Shown here one piece after another: positions 54,474 to 61,744 of a stretch of DNA of 64,000 nucleotides (position 1 is its first letter; each line of letters begins with the position of its first letter). The notes below the pieces were generated by a model. The model worked only from the letters and a program-made list of their open reading frames with translations. It did not search any database and was not told the DNA's origin. The DNA lies in the NCBI GenBank assembly GCA_017383485.1, contig JAFNXM010000004.1, positions 1 to 64,000 of the forward strand, in the 5' to 3' direction. Origin of the DNA: Bacteroidaceae bacterium (GTDB lineage: Bacteria > Bacteroidota > Bacteroidia > Bacteroidales > Bacteroidaceae). Both the position numbers and the translations under genes were made by a program.

Positions 54474-55238
54474 TTACTTGTTCTTCTGTATGATTTCTTT
54501 TGCCAAAGCCAAGTGGTTTTTGGCGCCGATAGAGTCTGCGTCGTAAAGGATTGCTGGTAGACCATGGCTAGGCGCTTCGCTTAATCTGACGTTTCTTTGA
54601 ATTACTGTCTTGAAGACGAGTTCTTGGAAGTGTCTCTTGACTTCATCGTAGATTTGATTAGCCAAGCGAAGACGAGAGTCATACATAGTCAAGAGGAAAC
54701 CTTCAATTTCCAATTCTGGATTCAATTTCTTCTTGATGATTTTGATGGTATGCAGTAATTTACTGATACCTTCGAGAGCAAAGTATTCACACTGCACGGG
54801 GATAATGATAGAGTTTGCGGCAGTCAGTGCGCTCACAGTAATTACACCGAGTGAGGGGGAGCAGTCAATCAGGATAAAGTCGTACTCATTTTTCAATGGT
54901 GCGAGCATTTTTGCAAAGAGTTTTTCGCGTTCGGGCAAACTCATCATTTCAACATCTGCTCCAGCCAAATTAATATGTGAGGGCAGGATGTCTAAATTTT
55001 CAATATCTGTGGTGTAGATAGCCGTTGTGGGGTCAACCTGGCGAATTAAGCAATCGTACACAGATACGTCTACTTTGCTCAAATCAACACCAAGTCCAGA
55101 CGAAGCGTTGGCTTGTTGGTCGGCATCTACTAATAATACTTTTTTCTCGAGTGTAGCCAATGAGGCAGCCAGGTTCATTGCTGTTGTAGTCTTACCCACA
55201 CCACCCTTTTGATTGGCTAAAGCAATAATTTTACCCAT
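54474..55238 (-). CDS. parA: Chromosome partitioning ATPase ParA (Soj)
   Basis: 254 residues. Deviant Walker A IIALANQKGGVGKTTTAMNL, DADQQANASSGLGVD, Walker B FILIDCSPSLGVITVSALTA. Short soj type without an N-terminal HTH. Works with ParB in origin segregation. Promoter at 55312; divergent from surE. Confidence 0.96.
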   Translation of the reverse strand: MGKIIALANQKGGVGKTTTAMNLAASLATLEKKVLLVDADQQANASSGLGVDLSKVDVSVYDCLIRQVDPTTAIYTTDIENLDILPSHINLAGADVEMMSLPEREKLFAKMLAPLKNEYDFILIDCSPSLGVITVSALTAANSIIIPVQCEYFALEGISKLLHTIKIIKKKLNPELEIEGFLLTMYDSRLRLANQIYDEVKRHFQELVFKTVIQRNVRLSEAPSHGLPAILYDADSIGAKNHLALAKEIIQKNK

Positions 55239-55311
55239 ATTATATTTTTGTGTTTGGCAGACGTCTTTCGAGACCTTGCCAAGTTGTTTCAGATGTTACT
55301 ACTTCAATTTG

Positions 55312-55319
55312 CAAAGATA
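55312..55319 (-). promoter_or_regulatory. -7 box of parA
   Basis: TATCTTTG on the minus strand; start near 55305, about 70 bp before the ATG. Divergent from the surE box. Confidence 0.45.
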
Positions 55320-55361
55320 ATAAATTTTCCGCGTCTAATAATGTTTTATACTTTTTTTTGC

Positions 55362-55369
55362 TACTTTTG
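55362..55369 (+). promoter_or_regulatory. -7 box of surE
   Basis: TACTTTTG, exact TAnnTTTG, 66 bp before the ATG at 55436. Confidence 0.45.
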
Positions 55370-55435
55370 CATCTATAAATAATGCTTTTTTGTATTTCAC
55401 TAGATTTTCTGCATCAATATAGTTTTATTTAGAAT

Positions 55436-56197
55436 ATGGCTACACGACCTTATTTACTTATATCGAATGACGATGGCTACTTTGCAGGTGGCATAAATTT
55501 CCTTATTGAAACACTTGCTCCGATGGCAGATCTTTTGGTCGTGGCACCCGATGGCCCTCGTTCTGGGCAAAGTTGCGCGATTACTCCGATTCACCCTTTG
55601 CGTATCAAGGAGGTGCGCAATGAACCAGGGTTAAAGGTATATAAGTGTAATGGTACGCCTGTGGATTGTGTCAAAGTTGCCCTAAATGAATTAGTAGAGC
55701 GACGTCCCGATCTGGTTATTGGTGGTATAAATCATGGAGATAATTCCTCTGTCAATAGTCACTATTCTGGTACAATGGGTGTGGCCACCGAGGGCGCGCT
55801 CCAGGGGTTGCCTTCTATCGCCTTCTCTTTGTGTAATCACTCTGAAAATGCAGATTTCTCACCTCTTCGTCCTTATATCGTTGACTTGGTGTTTAAGGCG
55901 ATAGGTGTAGGCCTTCCTCCCTTTACTTGTTTGAATGTTAATTTCCCCAAGCAGGAAAAATTTGCTGGCGTAAAAGTTTGTCGTATGGCAAAGAGTCATT
56001 GGACACAAGAAACGGCGCGTCGCGAACATCCTTGGGGTGGAGATTACTACTGGTTGGTAGGGCATTGCGAAGAATTAGAACCCGAGGCTACAGATACAGA
56101 CCGTTGGGCATTGGCCAATGGCTATGTCGCTATCACGCCGACTACGCTTGACAATACGGCGTACGGTCTGATAGATGTGCTCTCTGGTGTATTGTAA
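55436..56197 (+). CDS. surE: 5'/3'-nucleotidase SurE
   Basis: 253 residues. LLISNDDGYFAGGINFLIET holds the metal-binding NDD; VVAPDGPRSGQSCAITPIHP, YKCNGTPVDCVKVALNELVE and HYSGTMGVATEGALQGLPSI are the family signatures. A survival-type phosphatase for nucleotide monophosphates. Same direction as lpxB 70 bp downstream. Confidence 0.95.
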   Translation: MATRPYLLISNDDGYFAGGINFLIETLAPMADLLVVAPDGPRSGQSCAITPIHPLRIKEVRNEPGLKVYKCNGTPVDCVKVALNELVERRPDLVIGGINHGDNSSVNSHYSGTMGVATEGALQGLPSIAFSLCNHSENADFSPLRPYIVDLVFKAIGVGLPPFTCLNVNFPKQEKFAGVKVCRMAKSHWTQETARREHPWGGDYYWLVGHCEELEPEATDTDRWALANGYVAITPTTLDNTAYGLIDVLSGVL

Positions 56198-56267
56198 GGT
56201 AGAATAGATTACGTCAAGTCGGTCCGATAAATTGGGTCGACTTGATTTTGTTTTATAGGAAAGGTAA

Positions 56268-57416
56268 ATGAAGTATTTTTTAGTTGTAGGCGAGGCGAGT
56301 GGCGACCTGCACGCATCGCATTTGATGAAAGCCATTTTACAAGAAGATCCTGCCGCTGAATTCCGTTTCTATGGTGGCGAATTGATGCAGAGCGTTGGTG
56401 GCGAATTGCTGTGTCACTATCGCGATTTGGCTTATATGGGTTTCATTCCTGTATTGCTTCACGCTCGCACGATTCTGAGGGGGATGAAACAATGCAAGGA
56501 GGCTATACGCTCGTGGCGCCCCGATGTGGTGATTTTGGTTGATTATCCAGGATTTAATCTCAAAATAGCACGTTTCGTCAAGCAAGAAAATATTTGTCCC
56601 GTCTACTATTATATTTCGCCAAAGATTTGGGCATGGAAGGAATATCGTATCAAAAATATACGCCGCGACGTAGACCGCCTTTATTCCATACTTCCCTTTG
56701 AGGTAGACTTCTTTGAGGGCAAACATCACTATCCCATATCGTATGTGGGAAATCCTACCCTTGACGAAGTTGCCGAATACTTGGAAAAATTGCCTGTGGA
56801 TTGGGATGAAGTGTGTCAGCAATATGGCATAGATGCTCGAAAACGTGTCATCGCCCTACTGCCTGGCAGTCGTCAGCAGGAGATACGCAATAATCTGAGT
56901 CGTATGCTTGGGGCAGTACAAGATTTGTCATCCGACCAATGTCAGGTTGTCGTTTGTGGCGCACCAAACATAGATGACACACTATATTCCGATGTGATTG
57001 TCAAAAGTCGTAGTCGGGCAAAGGTGATGCGTGGTTGTACCTACGAAGTGTTACGTCATAGCGAAGTAGCCTTGGTGACATCGGGCACAGCGACCTTGGA
57101 GACGGCTCTTTTCGATGTGCCACAGGTGGTGTGCTACTATATGTCATACGGCAGGGTGATGAACTTTTTGCGCCGTCACTTGTTGAAAGTACCTTATATT
57201 TCTCTGGTCAATCTGATATGCGCTCGCGAAGTCGTGCCTGAATTGATAGGCGAACAAATGAACGTGTATCAACTGCGCTACACCATGCTCGACGTGATGG
57301 ACCGCCGCGACGAAATCCTTTGCCATTATGCAGACCTGCGAAAACGATTGGGAGATGCGGGGGCACCAATTCATGCGGCACGCGAGATGGTAGCGCGTCT
57401 GCGAAAAACGAGATAG
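56268..57416 (+). CDS. lpxB: Lipid-A-disaccharide synthase LpxB
   Basis: 382 residues. FLVVGEASGDLHASHLMKAI is the N-terminal signature, DYPGFNLKIARFVKQENICP and YYISPKIWAWKEYRIKNIRR follow, VRHSEVALVTSGTATLETAL is the sugar-nucleotide-binding end. It condenses UDP-diacylglucosamine with lipid X in lipid A synthesis at the inner membrane. Typical length. Second gene after surE. Confidence 0.95.
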   Translation: MKYFLVVGEASGDLHASHLMKAILQEDPAAEFRFYGGELMQSVGGELLCHYRDLAYMGFIPVLLHARTILRGMKQCKEAIRSWRPDVVILVDYPGFNLKIARFVKQENICPVYYYISPKIWAWKEYRIKNIRRDVDRLYSILPFEVDFFEGKHHYPISYVGNPTLDEVAEYLEKLPVDWDEVCQQYGIDARKRVIALLPGSRQQEIRNNLSRMLGAVQDLSSDQCQVVVCGAPNIDDTLYSDVIVKSRSRAKVMRGCTYEVLRHSEVALVTSGTATLETALFDVPQVVCYYMSYGRVMNFLRRHLLKVPYISLVNLICAREVVPELIGEQMNVYQLRYTMLDVMDRRDEILCHYADLRKRLGDAGAPIHAAREMVARLRKTR

Positions 57417-57436
57417 CATCCAATATTATAAAATAA

Positions 57437-57517
57437 GTTCACGCAAATCTACTGAATCATCAATGTTAAATCTATAAGAGATTTAGGGGGAGATTCAATA
57501 GATTTGCGTGAGTTTTT
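57437..57517 (+). terminator. Terminator of lpxB
   Basis: TCACGCAAATCTA (57439-57451) pairs with TAGATTTGCGTGA near 57499-57511 with GAATC/GATTC also pairing; TTTTT follows. Confidence 0.85.
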
Positions 57518-57536
57518 ATTCTGTTGTCTCGAATTT

Positions 57537-58220
57537 TTAGTCTCTATTACTACCCATAAAAATCATAACATAGTACACCAGCGTAGCCAATGATGATAGT
57601 GCTGCCACGACATAGGTGTAGGCAGCCGATCGCAGGGCACTAACGGCTGATGGGTGTGTTTGGTAATTGGTAATGCCTGCACCTGACAACCATGCCGTAG
57701 CGCGACGGCTGGCATCAACCTCGACTGGCAGTGTGACAAAACTGAACAATGTCGTCAGCGCAAACAATCCGATACCTACCAGCATGACTGATGGGAAAGA
57801 CTCTACCATCAAGATACCTGCCAACAAGATCCATTGTACCCACTTCGATGCAAATGATACTGCAGGCACCAGTGCCGAGCGCATAGCCAATGGACCGTAT
57901 GCTGTCGCGTGCTGTACAGCGTGTCCGCACTCGTGAGCCGCTACTGCTGCTGCGGCTATAGAATTGCTGCTGTATACACTTTCACTCAGGTTTACTGTCT
58001 TCTTTGTTGGATCATAGTGGTCGGTCAGGTGTCCACGTGTGCTGGTCACTGTTACGTCATAGATACCATTGTCGCGCAACATCTTTTCTGCTACCTCGCG
58101 TCCTGTCATGCCGTTGGCGGTGGGGATGCGTGAAAATTGCTTGAACTTACTTTGCAAATTGCTTTGTACAACCCAGCTGAGCAATGCAATACCGATAAAT
58201 AAAATAATGTAAATAGGCAT
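57537..58220 (-). CDS. YugP-type zinc metallopeptidase (membrane)
   Basis: 227 residues. One N-terminal membrane segment (IYIILFIGIALLSWVVQ), then LTDHYDPTKKTVNLSESVYS, SIAAAAVAAHECGHAVQHAT with the HECGH zinc site, and three further hydrophobic segments. This is the YugP (DUF2268/Zn-peptidase) family. The role is unclear; members are thought to be membrane-bound. The frame is clean. Confidence 0.9.
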   Translation of the reverse strand: MPIYIILFIGIALLSWVVQSNLQSKFKQFSRIPTANGMTGREVAEKMLRDNGIYDVTVTSTRGHLTDHYDPTKKTVNLSESVYSSNSIAAAAVAAHECGHAVQHATAYGPLAMRSALVPAVSFASKWVQWILLAGILMVESFPSVMLVGIGLFALTTLFSFVTLPVEVDASRRATAWLSGAGITNYQTHPSAVSALRSAAYTYVVAALSSLATLVYYVMIFMGSNRD

Positions 58221-58323
58221 TAGTTTTTTCCTTTCTTTTTTATATGTTATGTAATAAATATCAAGAGTGAATCTCTACAAAAATCTTATGCAACATCTGT
58301 GCCAAACTCTTCTGTAGCCTTTG

Positions 58324-58331
58324 CAAAGATA
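58324..58331 (-). promoter_or_regulatory. -7 box of the YugP-type gene
   Basis: TATCTTTG on the minus strand, about 100 bp before the ATG at 58220. It lies in the first copy of the local repeat; the third copy has the same box at 58485-58492. Confidence 0.4.
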
Positions 58332-58520
58332 CGAATAAGCGAGCGAGAAATATGAAGTTTACTTCAATATTTTTTTCAGCGAGCGAAAGTATTTTATCAA
58401 AAGATATGAATAAGCGAGCGAAATAATATCAAGTTGGCTTGAATATTTTTCACAGCGAGCGGAAGTATTTTGGAGATTTAATCTCAAAGATACGAATAAG
58501 CGAGCAAGAAATATGAAGAT
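58325..58520. repeat. Three imperfect tandem copies of a hairpin-bearing unit
   Basis: Copies start at 58325, 58399 and 58486 (spacing 74 and 87) with the shared opening AAAGATACGAATAAGCGAGC (one or two changes per copy). Each has an internal weak stem: GAAGT...ACTTC in copy 1, TCAAG...CTTGA in copy 2; copy 3 has lost it. The GCGAGCG block recurs at the end of units 1 and 2. Confidence 0.75.
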
Positions 58521-58609
58521 AGCCAGGATATTTTTATACTGCGCTCCCCCTTGGTGTATGAATTCTGCCATTTTGACTTGTTTGGCAGATAGAGGTTCAT
58601 AAACGAATA

Positions 58610-58638
58610 GGGGAAGGATGCTTCATGCATCCTTCCCC
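58610..58638 (-). terminator. Terminator of the first sialidase gene
   Basis: GGGGAAGGATGC (58610-58621) and GCATCCTTCCCC (58627-58638) form a perfect 12-bp stem with a 5-nt loop. A weaker TCTGCCA/TGGCAGA stem lies just beyond it at 58565-58589. Confidence 0.75.
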
Positions 58639-58685
58639 ATAATTCTCGTTTATATAGTTTATGTACACATGTATGCGCGCAGGAG

Positions 58686-61520
58686 TTATTTTACGTAAAC
58701 CTTTTTCCCATTGATGATGTAAATGCCATTGGTGGGGCGAATTACTTTACGGCCCGCCAAGTCATAGATGTTGTTATCTTGCTTTACAGTTATATCTTCT
58801 ATAGTAGTAGGTTCGCCTGCTAAAGTAGAGTAGTTTCCTTTAGTAATCTTTTCAATAGTCAAAGGAACGTATACCATACAATATCCCTTGGTGTAGTCAT
58901 CGCCGTAGCAAGGTGCTTCTTCAAAGAAGAAACCAATGCGGCCATCTGCTTGCAAAGTTGCTACACTATAAGAACTTTGTTGGTAGCTCACTTGCATGCC
59001 TTCTGTCCAATTATCCTTGATAGTTGTAGTAGTGTAAGTCGTATTTGCGTCTACTTCCTTGTACCAAATAGTCACATCTTTGCGATCATAGTGACCCGAA
59101 CCGCCCTTAGGTTGTGATTGCATCAGGAGCTTCATGGCTGTTCCATCAACTCTTTTAGCATCCACGAGGAAGACTTCGCCGTTTGTACCATTGCTGCCAC
59201 CGTTGTTGCAACCATTCGCAGTGCCGTTCCATGTGCCTGTGCCATTAGCCTTGTCATTAGCGCCTGTGCCGTATGTGAATACATTGAAGAGGCGACCGCC
59301 CTGTCTACGTGCACTGAGCAGAATTTGTCCGTTAGGCAAGATTTCTACCTTTGGTTCATCGGCTTCAGCAGCCTTTACACCACCCAGTACCTTCCAATTC
59401 AGGCCCAAGTCGTCTGTATAAACAACATAAACGTTTGTGGTACGTGCATTGTCTTTGACAAGCATACCGCCATAGATACGAGCTTTGCCTGTGTCGTTGA
59501 AGTTAGGGTCTACTGCCAACTTACCGCTACCGAAGAACGCAGTGTGGCCATTAGGAATAGTAGCTGTTGAACTGATAAACATTCTTTCAGAAATATCCTC
59601 CTTACTCCAAGTTTTACCATTGTCTGCACTGAAGAGGCGCACTGTGCGGTTGTGTGCAGTGGCGCTACCATAAGGATAGCATACATTACCTGCAGCAGCC
59701 ATCACGAGCACATTTTCGCCCACTGCAGCGATAGCAGCATCGCCGTATGCGCAGTCGTAACCAGTAGCGCTTTGGTCGTCTGTTCCTTCTGCGATAGTTT
59801 GCTTTTCGCTCCAAGTCACACCATTGTCATCGCTATAGCGCATCACTAGGTCAATACGCTTCGAACCTGTACCATGTACGTCGCGACCTATGTCGTCGAG
59901 GCTGTGTCGATAGTCGCTCACTGCAACCACACGACCAGTGCTGGTTGTAGCAATTGCTGGGATACGATATGATTTGGGGTCATCGTCGTAGAAGAGAGTT
60001 ACATCTTCCGTTGGCGTAAACTTAGCGACGAGAGGATTCGCTTCGGTGATTGCTTTCTCATGTTCTTCTGTCAGGGTAAAACTCTTGCCCAGATTTTCTG
60101 TACCAAGATAGAAACCTTGGAATTCGAAACCTCTGTATGCACGAGTGAAGCTGATATTATCACCCACCTTGTGGTACTTCATTTCGCTTGCGGTCATATT
60201 CTTCAGCGTGAGCTTTGTCGAAGATGCGGTGCTGCCATAGGTCGCAGTCACACTACCAAAGTGAGTGTTGGGATTGCTATCTGTCAAACCTTCTACTTCG
60301 GCTTTGACGAAGAGCGACTTTTCATATTGTGCCACATGGTCAGCAATAGTTTGCAACTCGGTGTCGGTCAATCTCTTCACCAAAGTCACCTGATGGTTGC
60401 TGCCATCATCTGTCAGAATATTCCAACCGCCAGTCCAACTGATTAGGCCCGATGCGTGGTTAGCAGAGTGGTTGACTACTGCTGAGCCATCTGTAGAGAA
60501 CATGATGGGGTAGGTCGCATTACTGGATTTCTTGAAGGTCAAATCCTGAGCCACAGGTTCAGCGATGAAGGATACCGCAGTGTTGTTGCCCGACTCCTTG
60601 CCCATGTACATCTTCTTGCCCATGTTGTACAAGTAGTAATGGTTGTTTGGTGACTTGTAAACAGTCCATTGGAAATAGGGATCGTCCTTGCTGCCAGTCA
60701 CACCGTTTGCAGTGTAGGCAGTAGAGATGACCTTGTCATTGTTTGCCTTTGCACCCATCCATCCGCGAGAGGTTACAAAGGTATATACGCCACCATTCTC
60801 GAATTCGCTTGGATCTTTCAGGCGAACTTCTTCCTCTTCTTCGGTTGTACCTGTTGACGAGAAACTGATTGCAGCTACTTCGCTTGCAGACAAAGCACCT
60901 TGGTAAATCTTCACACCGGTGATTGTTCCATTGAATACTTCACCGCTACCGCCAGAGTGTTTGCCACCACCGATGTAAATTTGCGCATTGGGGTGATCTG
61001 CCTTTACCATCCCTGGAGAAGCAATTTCATAGCCCGCCATAAATCCATCTGTGTGCGCATTGTCCCATGATCTGCCCAGAACACCATTCACATAGAATCT
61101 AAACGATCTAGTTGAAGGGTTCACCACGTAGACCACCACCTGATTATTGGTGTTTGCTGTAAGGCCCGCTCCACCTGTGAATCGGTCGCCAGATCTCCAC
61201 GAAGCCAAGTAGCCCGCATCATTATTGTTCATGCCATAGGCTACATAGCGCGAGTTCATACCCTCTGCTGCGCTGTTGGTTGCCTGCGTAGGGTCTGATG
61301 TGGCGATCAACGCCTGACGGCCCGATAGTGTCTTGGTGCTGATCTGTACCGCAATGGTCAGGTCCTGCAGAGCATAGACTTTTTCAGCATCTGCTTCGCT
61401 TAACGTATAGGGGTACGACGTGCCGATTTGGTCACTCGTCAACTCCAGGACAGGTGTCTGCGCCCAAACACCGACCGTTGCCAGAAGCATAATTACGAAC
61501 AAGTAAATTTTCTTTCTCAT
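58686..61520 (-). CDS. Secreted sialidase (GH33) with LamG-type and trefoil-like modules
   Basis: 944 residues from the ATG at 61520, which begins the signal peptide MRKKIYLFVIMLLATVGVWA; an in-frame ATG 18 codons earlier is possible. About 30-235 is a LamG/concanavalin-like domain (GRQALIATSDPTQATNSAAE, GMNSRYVAYGMNNNDAGYLA). A beta-trefoil-like module (FENGGVYTFVTSRGWMGAKA) follows, then the GH33 propeller: YRIPAIATTSTGRVVAVSDY with the catalytic Arg and RIP, and Asp boxes SDDNGVTWSE, SADNGKTWSK, TDDLGLNWKV. Ends with IYDLAGRKVIRPTNGIYIIN, a sorting tail. It releases terminal sialic acid from host glycans. Own promoter. Confidence 0.93.
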   Translation of the reverse strand: MRKKIYLFVIMLLATVGVWAQTPVLELTSDQIGTSYPYTLSEADAEKVYALQDLTIAVQISTKTLSGRQALIATSDPTQATNSAAEGMNSRYVAYGMNNNDAGYLASWRSGDRFTGGAGLTANTNNQVVVYVVNPSTRSFRFYVNGVLGRSWDNAHTDGFMAGYEIASPGMVKADHPNAQIYIGGGKHSGGSGEVFNGTITGVKIYQGALSASEVAAISFSSTGTTEEEEEVRLKDPSEFENGGVYTFVTSRGWMGAKANNDKVISTAYTANGVTGSKDDPYFQWTVYKSPNNHYYLYNMGKKMYMGKESGNNTAVSFIAEPVAQDLTFKKSSNATYPIMFSTDGSAVVNHSANHASGLISWTGGWNILTDDGSNHQVTLVKRLTDTELQTIADHVAQYEKSLFVKAEVEGLTDSNPNTHFGSVTATYGSTASSTKLTLKNMTASEMKYHKVGDNISFTRAYRGFEFQGFYLGTENLGKSFTLTEEHEKAITEANPLVAKFTPTEDVTLFYDDDPKSYRIPAIATTSTGRVVAVSDYRHSLDDIGRDVHGTGSKRIDLVMRYSDDNGVTWSEKQTIAEGTDDQSATGYDCAYGDAAIAAVGENVLVMAAAGNVCYPYGSATAHNRTVRLFSADNGKTWSKEDISERMFISSTATIPNGHTAFFGSGKLAVDPNFNDTGKARIYGGMLVKDNARTTNVYVVYTDDLGLNWKVLGGVKAAEADEPKVEILPNGQILLSARRQGGRLFNVFTYGTGANDKANGTGTWNGTANGCNNGGSNGTNGEVFLVDAKRVDGTAMKLLMQSQPKGGSGHYDRKDVTIWYKEVDANTTYTTTTIKDNWTEGMQVSYQQSSYSVATLQADGRIGFFFEEAPCYGDDYTKGYCMVYVPLTIEKITKGNYSTLAGEPTTIEDITVKQDNNIYDLAGRKVIRPTNGIYIINGKKVYVK

Positions 61521-61581
61521 AAAGTTAAAAAAAATAGGTTGATTGAAATGATATTGTTTAATTGTATTATACATTTTTTGG

Positions 61582-61589
61582 CAAAATTA
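61582..61589 (-). promoter_or_regulatory. -7 box of the first sialidase gene
   Basis: TAATTTTG on the minus strand, 61 bp before the ATG. Confidence 0.4.
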
Positions 61590-61660
61590 ACACAAAAAAG
61601 AATATAAAGTCGAAATTTATGGAAGAATATTTTGAAATATCTCTTTAAGATTTAGGCGTA

Positions 61661-61713
61661 AAAAAAGAGGAGGAGGGACGCTGCCTGTGAATGATCAGAG
61701 CCCCCCTCCTTTT
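61661..61713 (-). terminator. Terminator of the second sialidase gene
   Basis: AGGAGGG/CCCTCCT stem; on the minus strand the stem is followed by CTTTTTTT. Confidence 0.75.
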
Positions 61714-61744
61714 AATAATATTATGTGCGTATACGCGCGATTGT

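Larger units (their letters stand above)
58221..58685. other. Intergenic region with a three-copy repeat and a hairpin
   Basis: 465 bp without a gene; has the 58325-58520 repeats and a terminator at 58610-58638. Confidence 0.7.

Noticed and set aside
53449..55435. parS site near parAB
   Set aside because: I looked for a palindrome of the TGTTTCACGTGAAACA type by eye and found none.
58325..58520. CRISPR-like spaced repeat
   Set aside because: Only three imperfect copies with unequal, self-similar spacing and no cas genes.
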